This document shows positions 1-7,411 of a DNA stretch of 47,379 bases, one piece after another (positions within the stretch are counted from its first letter, which is position 1; every line of letters begins with the position of its first letter). The stretch is taken from the NCBI GenBank assembly GCA_030649205.1, contig JAUSGE010000037.1:1-47379 (forward strand), read 5' to 3'. Position numbers and translations under genes: made by a program. The DNA is from a bacterium. GTDB taxonomy: Bacteria; Patescibacteriota; Patescibacteriia; Patescibacteriales; GWC2-42-12. A model generated the notes under the pieces. It had not been told where the DNA came from. It searched no databases and worked only from the letters and a program-made list of their open reading frames with translations.

Positions 1-117
1 AGCACTAATGCTTCAGCCGAGTCGTTTAACGCGAAATTAAAATCGTTTAGATCCATCGTCAGAGGAGTAAGAGATATCAAATTCCATCTTTTCAGGGTAG
101 CCAAATTGTATGCTTAG
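1..117 (+). pseudogene. Transposase C-terminal end (cut by window edge)
   Basis: Frame 1 is open from the first base and stops at TAG 115-117, giving 38 residues. The run SAESFNAKLKSFRS and the ending VRDIKFHLFRVAKLYA resemble the C-terminus of DDE transposases of the ISL3/ISAon1 type. The rest of the gene lies to the left, so it is unclear whether the element is intact. The terminal inverted repeat should fall just after the stop, around 118-152, where a family B palindrome begins. The family assignment is from memory of the C-terminal signature only. Confidence 0.6.
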
Positions 118-584
118 TCCAGCAATATTCTGTATGACCCCTAAAAAGTACCGTCATTCCTGCGAAGGCAGGAATCCAGAAAAAATATTTGGCTGAAATT
201 AAATTCTTTCTGGATCCCCGTTTTCACGGAGATGACGAATTTATGAGTTTTTAGACAGCATGTTGCGCGGGAATGACAGAAAGAAATTAAGCAAGCCTGA
301 AATGGAGTTTGTTGGCCGGAGAATATTTAAAAAGAACATGCTTATACTGACTTTTTATAATAGCATATATATATATAAATTAGTCAAGCTAAATTGGTAA
401 ATTTTAGGTAATATTAAGTAATATTTTGCTAAAATTAAATTCTTTCTGGATCCCCGTTTTCACGGAGATGACGAATGACAGAGCGGCTCCACAGCCCTGC
501 GGGACTATGGAGCCAAACTACCTAATGAACAGACACTCGGTGTCCATTGGACACCGAGTGTCTTTATGTTATAATAAAATAGCT
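118..584. repeat. Repeat-rich gap: family B palindromes and promoter region
   Basis: No gene is supported here. The stretch holds a family B palindrome (GTCATTCCTGC...GCAGGAATCCAG, 153-180) and two identical 45-bp copies of another B variant (196-240 and 432-476, around TGGATCCCCGTTTTCACGG). It also holds an AT-rich tract (355-380), a hairpin at 485-514 (GGCTCC...GGAGCC) and a double palindrome at 532-562. The reading frame of the downstream protease stays open back to 426. The residues encoded there come entirely from these repeats, so 426 is not taken as the start. Confidence 0.75.
547..575 (+). promoter_or_regulatory. Promoter of the subtilase gene, embedded in a palindrome
   Basis: A TTGGAC box (547-552) and a perfect TATAAT (570-575) are separated by 17 bases. 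The ATG at 585 begins 9 bases after the -10 box, so the transcript should be leaderless or nearly so. The -35 box lies at the centre and right arm of the double palindrome 532-562, so a protein binding the palindrome, or a cruciform, would compete with RNA polymerase. Start-site position is inferred from spacing only. Confidence 0.6.
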
Positions 585-2648
585 ATGGGAAACAAACTGG
601 CCGCGGGTTTTCGCGTTATTTTAATATTGGCAATTTTGATTGTTAATTATTTATCATGGCCGGCGGCTGTAGCCGCGCCTAATGACACATATTTAGGCAA
701 TCAATGGTACTTAACTAAAATCAAGGCGCCGAGCGCCTGGAGTTATGTTAAAGAAAGCCCGGCGGCGGTGATCGCCATTATAGACAGCGGCGTGCAGATA
801 GATCATCCGGAATTAAAAAATAATATTTGGGTGAACAGCCGGGAAATTGCCGCTAACGGCAAAGATGATGATAAGAACGGCTACGTTGACGACGTCAACG
901 GCTGGGATTTTGTCAACAACCAGCCTGATCCGCGGCCAAAATTTTCAGTCGGCTTTACCGAGGCCGGCATCACGCATGGCACGGTTATCGCCGGTATTAT
1001 CGCGGCCGAAGGCAATAACGCGGCCGGCATTGCCGGCATAACCTGGCGCGCGAAAATAATGCCGCTAAAAGCGCTGGATGACAAGCTGGAAGGCTTGGCC
1101 GCGAACGTGGTAAAAGCGATTGACTACGCGATTGCCAACGGCGCCGATATCATTAATTTGAGTTTCGCCAGTTTCGGCAACAGCAAAAATCTCAACGAGG
1201 CGATCGGACGCGCTTATAGCCGCGGACTAATCGTCGCGGCGGCCGCGGGCAACGAAAAAGACACCAGCAGCTACTCCTTGGACCAGCGGCCCATGTATCC
1301 GGTTTGCTACGACGGGCCAAACGGAGAAAATCGGGTGATCGGCGTAGCCGCCACGGATGCCATGGATCAGAAAGCGGATTTTTCCAGCTATGGCTATAAA
1401 TGCATTGACATTTCGGCGCCCGGCGTCAGCATCTACGGCGCGACGGTTTATTCTCCCGAACATTCCGTTGACAGTCAGCCGTTTGATAAATATTACGATG
1501 GCTGGCGCAGCGGCACATCTTTCTCCGTTCCCATGGTTAGCGGCGCCCTGGCTTTAATTGAAGCGGCCAACCCGGATTTAAGCCGGGCGCGGGTTATTAA
1601 AATTCTGCTTGACACCGCTGATAATATCAATCGGCTTAACCCTGATTATTTAAATCAGCTGGGGCGCGGGCGGGTCAGCGCGCTGGCGGCGGTGAACGCG
1701 GCCGCCGGCGAACTGGCCGATAAAAAAACCAGATTAATCATCTCGCCGCAGGCAAAACGTTTAAGCCTGATTAAAATAACCGATCAGGATGGAAACAAAG
1801 ACCGAGAATTTTACGCTTATGATAAAAATTTCCAGTCAGGCGTAAGTTTGGCCTCGTGCGATATTAACGGCGACGGAGCGGCGGAAATTATTACCGGCGC
1901 CGGTCCGGGCGCCGGTCCGGATGTTAAAATTTTCAAACTAAACGGCGAGCAAATAGGCCAATTTTCGGCTTACCGGCATGATTTTCGCGGCGGCGTCAAT
2001 GTCGCCTGCGCCAAAGCGGATAATGATAAACAGGCGGAAATTATTACCGCTCCGGCGTCCGGCCTGGAGCCAGTTGTTAAAATATTTGACGCGCGCCTAA
2101 ATTTAAAAAAATCATTTTACGCTTATGATAAAAAATTTTTGGGCGGCGTTAACCTGACGGCCGGCGATCTTGATGGCAATGGCTCAACCAGGATAATTAC
2201 CGGAGCCGGCGACAGCGGCGGGCCGCAGGTAAGAATTTTCAGAACTGACGGCCGGCCGCAGTCTCAATTTTTCGCTTATGACAAAAATCTCCGCCATGGC
2301 GTCAGGGTGGCGGCCGCCAATATCAGGGGCGGCACCAGCATTGACAGGTCGGCGATTATTACCGCGCCGGGCAAGGGCGGACTGCCGGAGATTAAAATAT
2401 TCAACAGCCGAAACGCTTTAACCGGGCATTTCTTCGCCTATAACAAAAATTTTCGCGGCGGGATTAATTTAGCCGGCGCTGATACCAATAACGACGGCTT
2501 GGCGGAAATAGTTACCGCGGCCGGTCCGGGCGGCGCGCCTCATGTCCGCGTTTTTAAAGCGAACGGCGGACTGGTTGGCTCATTCTACGCCTATGAAGAA
2601 AATTATAGCGGCGGAGTGAATGTGGCCGCGATTAAAATAGCTAAATAA
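585..2648 (+). CDS. Secreted S8 (subtilisin-like) serine protease with FG-GAP-like repeats
   Basis: 687 residues from the ATG at 585. This start is preferred because it lies just after a TATAAT box and gives a clean hydrophobic export segment (about residues 5-29, ending AAVAA). The subtilase triad is visible: Asp in IAIIDSGVQ (about 67), His in GITHGT (about 131) and Ser in SGTSFSVP (about 312), with the oxyanion Asn in AAAGNE (about 223). From about 385 to the end come five repeats of 55-60 residues with FYAYDKNF...GGV.....D.NGD...EIITGAG, a VCBS/FG-GAP-like beta-propeller of the kind used for binding at the cell surface. It is likely exported and degrades or processes external proteins. 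No RBS is visible, in line with a leaderless mRNA. The substrate is unknown. Confidence 0.9.
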   Translation: MGNKLAAGFRVILILAILIVNYLSWPAAVAAPNDTYLGNQWYLTKIKAPSAWSYVKESPAAVIAIIDSGVQIDHPELKNNIWVNSREIAANGKDDDKNGYVDDVNGWDFVNNQPDPRPKFSVGFTEAGITHGTVIAGIIAAEGNNAAGIAGITWRAKIMPLKALDDKLEGLAANVVKAIDYAIANGADIINLSFASFGNSKNLNEAIGRAYSRGLIVAAAAGNEKDTSSYSLDQRPMYPVCYDGPNGENRVIGVAATDAMDQKADFSSYGYKCIDISAPGVSIYGATVYSPEHSVDSQPFDKYYDGWRSGTSFSVPMVSGALALIEAANPDLSRARVIKILLDTADNINRLNPDYLNQLGRGRVSALAAVNAAAGELADKKTRLIISPQAKRLSLIKITDQDGNKDREFYAYDKNFQSGVSLASCDINGDGAAEIITGAGPGAGPDVKIFKLNGEQIGQFSAYRHDFRGGVNVACAKADNDKQAEIITAPASGLEPVVKIFDARLNLKKSFYAYDKKFLGGVNLTAGDLDGNGSTRIITGAGDSGGPQVRIFRTDGRPQSQFFAYDKNLRHGVRVAAANIRGGTSIDRSAIITAPGKGGLPEIKIFNSRNALTGHFFAYNKNFRGGINLAGADTNNDGLAEIVTAAGPGGAPHVRVFKANGGLVGSFYAYEENYSGGVNVAAIKIAK

Positions 2649-2652
2649 TATT

Positions 2653-2752
2653 GTCATTGCGAGCGACTGAAGGGAGCGAAGCAATCTAACGGACTATTGC
2701 TTAAGGTAAAAGTTCGTGAGATTGCTTCGTCGCTGGCGCTCCTCGCAATGAC
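2653..2752. repeat. Family C inverted repeat (GTCATTGCGAG...CTCGCAATGAC)
   Basis: The element begins GTCATTGCGAGCGACTGAAG and ends with the reverse complement CTCGCAATGAC. Inner arms GAAGCAATCT and AGATTGCTTC are also complementary. It fills the gap between the protease and the SDR gene and supplies the GAGG that precedes the SDR start. Further copies lie at 39153-39250 and 40441-40580, and a fragment is inside the DUF4012 gene near 15487. Similar GCGAAGCAATC repeats are known from many unrelated bacteria. Confidence 0.8.
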
Positions 2753-2764
2753 GAGGAAAAATAT

Positions 2765-3778
2765 ATGCCAAAAAGAGCGATTTTTGACAAAAAAAATGTT
2801 TTAGTCAGCGGCGGCGCCGGCTTTTTGGGTTCGCATTTATGCGACCGCCTGATCCAAGACAGCAAAGTAATCTGCCTGGATAATTTTTCCACCGGCGACG
2901 AAAGAAATATTGATCACCTGCTGGCCGAGCCTGATTTTGAATTTATCAAGCATGATATCGCCGAGCCGCTGGCCTTGGAAAAATTGCCGGAGCTTAATAA
3001 ATTTAAAATTGAGTTTCAAGGCGTTCAGGAAATTTATAATTTAGCCTGCCCGGCCTCGCCCAAGGATTTTGACAAAAATAAAATCGCCACCATTTTGGCT
3101 TCATCTTACGGCGTTAAAAATCTGCTTGATTTGGCGATTCGCTATCAGGCGAAATTCATGCAGTTTTCTTCGTCGGTAGTCTACGGCCCGCGCCAGGATA
3201 ATCAAACCCGGGTAGCGGAAGAGGAGCTGGGCAAAGTTGACTTTTTATCGCCGCGCAGTTCCTATGATGAAGGCAAAAGATTTGCCGAAACCATGGCGGA
3301 AAATTATCGCCAAGTTTACGGCCTGAACATTAAAATCGCCCGCGTATTCCGCGTCTACGGCCCAAGGATGAAATTAAACGATGGCAATTTGATACCGGAT
3401 TTTATTAATGGCGCGCTGGATAACGCTGATTTAGCCATACCGGGCGGAAAAAATTTCTCCACCGCGCTTTGCTATGTTAATGATTGCCTGGATGCCTGCC
3501 TGAAGCTGATGGATTCGGAAATCAATTATCCGGTCAATATCGGCTCGGACGTTAACGTCAGCCTCCGGCAAGTTTGCGAGCTGATCATTAAGATGCTTGA
3601 ATCAAAATCCAAAATAAAATATGCCGGCCAGCATCTGTTTATCACGGAGTTATGCCTGCCCGATATTACCAAAGCCCGCCGCGAGCTGGGCTGGATGCCG
3701 GTGGTTACTTTGGAAAAAGGCTTGGAAAAAACCATTGAAAATATCAGAGCCAGCAAAGGGCTGAAGACGGTAGTTTAA
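2765..3778 (+). CDS. NAD-dependent SDR sugar enzyme, UDP-glucuronate decarboxylase (UXS)-like
   Basis: 337 residues, close to the usual family length. The Rossmann NAD-binding motif GGAGFLG is at residues 16-22, the YNLACPASP motif typical of UDP-xylose synthases is at about 91-99, and the catalytic YDEGK pair is Y167/K171. VFRVYGPRM follows, as in UXS (VARIFNTYGPRM). The likely reaction is oxidative decarboxylation of UDP-glucuronate to UDP-xylose in the cytoplasm, making a donor for the glycosyltransferases downstream. A dTDP-glucose 4,6-dehydratase-like activity cannot be excluded. A GAGG sequence sits about 10 bases before the ATG. The gene begins a row of same-strand glycan genes running to 7346. 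Confidence 0.88.
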   Translation: MPKRAIFDKKNVLVSGGAGFLGSHLCDRLIQDSKVICLDNFSTGDERNIDHLLAEPDFEFIKHDIAEPLALEKLPELNKFKIEFQGVQEIYNLACPASPKDFDKNKIATILASSYGVKNLLDLAIRYQAKFMQFSSSVVYGPRQDNQTRVAEEELGKVDFLSPRSSYDEGKRFAETMAENYRQVYGLNIKIARVFRVYGPRMKLNDGNLIPDFINGALDNADLAIPGGKNFSTALCYVNDCLDACLKLMDSEINYPVNIGSDVNVSLRQVCELIIKMLESKSKIKYAGQHLFITELCLPDITKARRELGWMPVVTLEKGLEKTIENIRASKGLKTVV

Positions 3779-3790
3779 AGTTTTTATTTT

Positions 3791-3904
3791 CTGCCTGGCT
3801 TTAGCCAGAGTTACTTAACGCCGGCTGAAGCCGGGTAGAAATTGAAATAACGCCGGCTGAAGCCGGGTAGAAATTGAAATAACGCCGGCTGAAGCCGGGC
3901 AGAA
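3791..3904. repeat. Family A palindromes: half element plus a 32-bp unit in three tandem copies
   Basis: A CTGGCTTTAGCCAG hairpin is followed by three tandem copies of a 32-bp unit (3816-3847, 3848-3879, 3880-3904, the last shortened), each starting TAACGCCGGCTGAAGCCGGG. There are no spacers, so this is not CRISPR. The same CCGGCTRAAGCCGGGTAGAA core occurs at 7371-7400, 9909-9958, 12785-12806, 14881-14904 and 29913-29969, nearly always between genes. Confidence 0.85.
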
Positions 3905-3911
3905 CAAGGAT

Positions 3912-4580
3912 ATGAAAATTTTTTGCGTTATTCCGGCCTATAATGAAGCCGAGAATATAGTTAAGGTAATTGAACAGGTAAAACCGCTCGTCAATGAAGT
4001 GGTGGTGGTTGATGACGGATCAACCGATCAAACCGGCGCGCTGGCGGAACAGGCCGGAGCTAAAGTCTTAAGGCATATTATCAACTGCGGCCAAGGCGCG
4101 GCTTTGAGGACCGGCAATGAATACAGCCTGATCAACGGCGCCGGAATTATCGTGCATTTTGACGCGGACGGACAATTTTCAAGCCGAGACATTCGCCAGG
4201 TTATCGCGCCGATTATCAATGGCTCGGCTCAGGTGGTTTATGGCTCGCGCTTTTTAAATAAGCCAGGCAATTTAGAAATGCCTTTTTTAAAAAAGCGCTT
4301 GCTTATGCCATTGGCCAGAATGGCAAACCGAGTTTTTTATAAAATAAATTTAACCGATCCGCAAAGCGGCTTCAGGGCCATGTCCGCCTTCGCGGCTAAA
4401 AAAGTCTGCTGGGGCCAGGATCGGATGGCGCATTGTTCGGAAATTATGATTGAAGTGAAAAAAAACAATCTTTCAGCGGCTGAAGTTCCGATCACGGTCA
4501 TTTACCGCCGCTTTGGACAAAGTTTTTCCGGAGGCTTAAAAATTATCAGAGATTTATTACTGGCTAAATTTATTAATTAG
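3912..4580 (+). CDS. Glycosyltransferase family 2 (DPM1/polyprenyl-phosphate sugar transferase-like)
   Basis: 222 residues. It starts with the GT-A signature FCVIPAYNEAENI and VVVDDGSTD (the UDP-binding Asp pair near residues 36-37). A DxD metal-binding motif follows in HFDADGQF near 85 and QSGFRAM in the acceptor region. There is no transmembrane tail, which is compatible with a soluble or peripheral polyprenyl-phosphate mannose/glucose synthase. It probably loads a lipid carrier used by the GT-C enzymes nearby. An AAGGA ribosome-binding site lies just before the ATG. The sugar cannot be read from the sequence. The stop codon is the first base of a large inverted repeat. Confidence 0.88.
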   Translation: MKIFCVIPAYNEAENIVKVIEQVKPLVNEVVVVDDGSTDQTGALAEQAGAKVLRHIINCGQGAALRTGNEYSLINGAGIIVHFDADGQFSSRDIRQVIAPIINGSAQVVYGSRFLNKPGNLEMPFLKKRLLMPLARMANRVFYKINLTDPQSGFRAMSAFAAKKVCWGQDRMAHCSEIMIEVKKNNLSAAEVPITVIYRRFGQSFSGGLKIIRDLLLAKFIN

Positions 4581-4670
4581 CAATGAGGCGAAATCATTGA
4601 TTTTTGAAGTGAGGACTGTTTGAGCGTAGCGAGTTCCGCAACGAGAAAATCAATGATTTCGCCTCATTGC
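4580..4670. repeat. 91-bp MITE-like inverted repeat with 25-bp perfect arms
   Basis: The arms (4580-4604 and 4646-4670) are perfect complements around GCGAAATCATTGATTTT. The 41-base loop carries its own short inverted parts (GAGCGTAGCGAGTT). The element begins on the last base of the GT2 stop codon and fills the gap to the DUF2304 gene. It codes for nothing recognisable. It could be a non-autonomous mobile element or a strong mRNA hairpin separating the two genes; no T-run follows it. Confidence 0.8.
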
Positions 4671-4694
4671 CTTAATGTAAAATTTTAGGTATAT

Positions 4695-5018
4695 ATGCTG
4701 CAACAAATTACCGCCTTAATCATTATCGCGTTTTTTCTGGCCAAGCTTTACTGGCAGAAGCAGAAAAATCAGATCGGCATCAATGAATTTGTTTTCTGGC
4801 TGATATTTTGGCTTTTGGCCGCGCTCCTGATTATCGGCCTAAAATTCATTGACCGCTTGGTGGCTTATCTGGGCTTTAGCGGCACCGGCATTGAAGTTCT
4901 CTTGTATTTAAGCGTGGCGGCTTTGTTTTATTTTGTATTCCGCTTAAGGTTAAAATTGGAAAAAATTGAAAAAGATATTTCTAAACTGGTAAAGAGCCTG
5001 GCATTAAAAGATAAATAA
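4695..5018 (+). CDS. DUF2304 family membrane protein
   Basis: 107 residues, typical for DUF2304. Three hydrophobic segments are visible at about residues 3-17, 32-50 and 64-83, followed by a charged C-terminal helix (LRLKLEKIEKDISKLVKSL) likely to be a coiled coil. DUF2304 proteins are usually encoded beside GT2 dolichol-phosphate-type transferases, as here, and are thought to assist lipid-linked sugar transfer. The role is inferred from neighbourhood. The next gene begins 4 bases after the stop, so the two are probably cotranscribed. Confidence 0.75.
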   Translation: MLQQITALIIIAFFLAKLYWQKQKNQIGINEFVFWLIFWLLAALLIIGLKFIDRLVAYLGFSGTGIEVLLYLSVAALFYFVFRLRLKLEKIEKDISKLVKSLALKDK

Positions 5019-5022
5019 CTGT

Positions 5023-6180
5023 ATGAAAATCGCGCAAATCGTCTGCGCCTTTCCGCCCTATCAAGGCGGAATCGGCAATAGTGTTTATAATATTTCCGAT
5101 ATTCTCTCCGATTTGGGTCATGAGGTTACGGTATTTACTCCGGATTATAACCTGCCGGCCGAGCCGGACGAATTTAACGGTAAGTTTAGCGTCAAGCGTT
5201 TACGGCCGCTTTTAAAAATCGGCAACGCGGCAATCCTGCCCCAGCTTTTTTTTAAATTAAATAATTTTGACATCGTGCATCTGCATTACCCGTTTTACGG
5301 GGTAATTAAATCAATCCTGATCAAAAAACTGATCAAGGGGAAAAAAATGAAGCTGGTTTTGCACTATCATATGGATAACCGCGGCACCGGCCTCAAGGGG
5401 CTGATTTTTTATTTTTATAAAATCATGATTTTGCCGCTGGCCGCCAGGTCGGCCGACATTATTACCTGCGCGTCGCTTGATTACCTTAAGCATTCGGCTT
5501 TAAAAAAATACTACCGGCATAATCCGGAAAAATTCAGGCAGATTTTATTCGGGGTTAACCTTGATCAGTTTGTTACTTACCATGATAATTTGAATCTCAA
5601 ACGGCGGAATAAGATCATTTTATTCGTGGGCGGCTTAGATCAGGCGCATTATTTCAAGGGTCTGGAAAATTTGCTTAAAGCCCTGGCCGAAATTATTAAA
5701 GACCGTAAATTCAGTTTAACCGTCCTGAAGATCGTGGGGCGCGGCGGGCTTAAGGATTATTATATAAAGCAAGCCCGCGGCTTAGGCGTGGCTAAATCAG
5801 CCTTATTTTATGATAATATTGATAACAGCAAATTAGTTGACTTTTATAATTATTGCGACTGTCTGGTTTTGCCGTCCATCAACCGGTCCGAGGCCTTCGG
5901 CCTGACGCTGTTGGAGGCCATGGCCTGCTCCCGGCCGGTTATAGCTTCAAATTTACCCGGCGTCAGGGGGGTTTTTAAAAATGGCATCCAGGGGCTGCTG
6001 GTAAAACCAAATGATATTAAGGATTTAGCCGTAAAAATAAAAATAATTTTAAATGATAAAACGCGAGCCGAAAATATGGGCCGCGCCGGCCGCGAATTAG
6101 TGGAAAAAAAATATACCTGGGCCGGCGTAGGCAAGCGGCTTGACGCGATTTATCATTTTTTAATGTACAGTCCGACTTAA
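5023..6180 (+). CDS. Glycosyltransferase family 4 (GT-B fold)
   Basis: 385 residues. The N-terminal donor/acceptor loop IVCAFPPYQGGIGNSVYNIS is typical of GT4. The C-terminal half carries LFVGGLDQAHYFKGLENLL and the nucleotide-sugar E-x7-E motif in SEAFGLTLLEAMA, followed by SRPVIASNLPGVRGVF. It likely transfers a sugar from a nucleotide donor to a lipid-linked or surface glycan at the cytoplasmic membrane face. The start is 4 bases after the previous gene and the stop is 2 bases before the next ATG, indicating an operon. Confidence 0.88.
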   Translation: MKIAQIVCAFPPYQGGIGNSVYNISDILSDLGHEVTVFTPDYNLPAEPDEFNGKFSVKRLRPLLKIGNAAILPQLFFKLNNFDIVHLHYPFYGVIKSILIKKLIKGKKMKLVLHYHMDNRGTGLKGLIFYFYKIMILPLAARSADIITCASLDYLKHSALKKYYRHNPEKFRQILFGVNLDQFVTYHDNLNLKRRNKIILFVGGLDQAHYFKGLENLLKALAEIIKDRKFSLTVLKIVGRGGLKDYYIKQARGLGVAKSALFYDNIDNSKLVDFYNYCDCLVLPSINRSEAFGLTLLEAMACSRPVIASNLPGVRGVFKNGIQGLLVKPNDIKDLAVKIKIILNDKTRAENMGRAGRELVEKKYTWAGVGKRLDAIYHFLMYSPT

Positions 6181-6182
6181 TT

Positions 6183-7346
6183 ATGAAAATTTGCCTAATC
6201 AATAATTTATATAAGCCATTTGCCCGAGGCGGAGCGGAAAAGGTTGCCGAAACCATCGCCCAGGGGCTGATTCAAGCCGGGCATGAAGTTATAATCATAA
6301 CAACTCGTCCGCGTTTTGGAAATTGGAAATTGGAAATTGGAAATTCAGATATTTATTACATAAAAAGTTTATATTATAACCTAAACCGGTTTCCTGTGTT
6401 TATCCGTCTGATTTGGCACATTTGGGATATGTTTAATTTTATTAATTATTTTAAAATAAAAAAAATTTTACTTAAGGAAAAGCCTGATGCCGTGATTACC
6501 AATAATCTGATGGGGCTCGGTTTTTTAACTGTTTTTGCCATTAAAAAATTAAAAATTAAACTAGTTCATATTGTCCATGACGCGCAGTTAATTCATCCTT
6601 CGGGCGTCGTGCGCTGGGGCCATGAAGGCATGATTAACAGTTTTTCGGCCAGAAATTACGCCGGCCTGATGAGCTGGCTGGCGGACTCGCCGCCAATCGT
6701 TATTTTTCCTTCGCGCTGGTTGAGAAATATGCATCTGGAAAAAATATTTTTTATCAAATCCCAAAGAATAATTCTGCCTAATCCGGTGGAGGCTATGCCG
6801 GAACGATCCGCTGAACTCCGAGGAGAGATTTTTAAATTTTTATATCTGGGCCAGATTGAAAAGCATAAAGGAGCGGATTTATTAATCCAAGCCTTTAAAA
6901 AAATTAAAGCTGAATATCAAGGCCTGGAATTGCTGATTGCCGGAACCGGCGCTGATTTGGCGAGGTTGAAATTACTGGGCGAAGACGACAGCCGCGTAAA
7001 ATTTTTAGGCTGGCAAAGCCGGGCGGAGGCTGGTAAATTGCTTACCACCTGCCAGGCCCTGGTTTTGCCTACATTGTGCCATGAAAATTGTCCAGCCGCC
7101 ATCTTGGAAGCTTTTAGCGCCGGCTTGCCGGTTATTGCCGCTGATTTGGGCGGAATTCAGGAACTGCTAAGCCAAAACGCCGGCTTGCTGTTTAAGCCGG
7201 GCGAGAGCGATGATCTGGCCGAAAAAATGCGCTGGCTTTTAAATAACCAGGGCCAGCTGGCCGAGATGATTACGCGCGGCCGGGAAAAAGCCGCTTTATG
7301 CTCGCCGGAAAATTACGTTAAAGAGTTGGAAAAACTGTTAAAATAG
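6183..7346 (+). CDS. Glycosyltransferase family 4, with a heptanucleotide repeat in frame
   Basis: 387 residues. The GT4 start INNLYKPFARGGAEKVAETIA and the C-terminal E-x7-E motif in CHENCPAAILEAF, followed by GLPVIAADLGGIQELL, define the family. Residues about 46-54 (NWKLEIGNS) are encoded by four copies of GGAAATT at 6318-6345. These replace or lengthen the loop after the first beta-alpha unit, where other GT4 enzymes carry variable sequence. The acceptor and sugar are unknown. It ends the forward gene row; a family A half-element follows. Confidence 0.87.
   Translation: MKICLINNLYKPFARGGAEKVAETIAQGLIQAGHEVIIITTRPRFGNWKLEIGNSDIYYIKSLYYNLNRFPVFIRLIWHIWDMFNFINYFKIKKILLKEKPDAVITNNLMGLGFLTVFAIKKLKIKLVHIVHDAQLIHPSGVVRWGHEGMINSFSARNYAGLMSWLADSPPIVIFPSRWLRNMHLEKIFFIKSQRIILPNPVEAMPERSAELRGEIFKFLYLGQIEKHKGADLLIQAFKKIKAEYQGLELLIAGTGADLARLKLLGEDDSRVKFLGWQSRAEAGKLLTTCQALVLPTLCHENCPAAILEAFSAGLPVIAADLGGIQELLSQNAGLLFKPGESDDLAEKMRWLLNNQGQLAEMITRGREKAALCSPENYVKELEKLLK
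6318..6345. repeat. Four tandem GGAAATT heptamers in a GT4 gene
   Basis: Four perfect copies in 28 bases within the coding sequence. Because 7 is not a multiple of 3, loss or gain of one unit would shift the frame, so the tract could act as a slippage switch. Confidence 0.85.
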
Positions 7347-7370
7347 TTATTAATAATTTCTATCCGGCCT

Positions 7371-7400
7371 TTATTTAGCGCCGGCTAAAGCCGGGTAGAA
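7371..7400. repeat. Family A half-element between convergent genes
   Basis: CCGGCTAAAGCCGGGTAGAA (7381-7400) preceded by a degenerate left arm. It lies between the convergent ends of the GT4 gene and the minus-strand membrane gene. It may serve as a weak bidirectional hairpin, but there is no clear T-run on either strand. Confidence 0.6.
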
Positions 7401-7411
7401 ATAGATACGCT

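Noticed and set aside
426-584. Longer N-terminus of the subtilase from ATG 426
   Set aside because: The added residues are encoded by repeats, and a good promoter with TATAAT lies inside this stretch just before ATG 585, which begins a proper export signal.
3816-3904. Three direct repeats of 32 bp resembling a short CRISPR array
   Set aside because: The units are contiguous with no spacers, no cas gene is nearby, and the core matches palindromes dispersed across the window.
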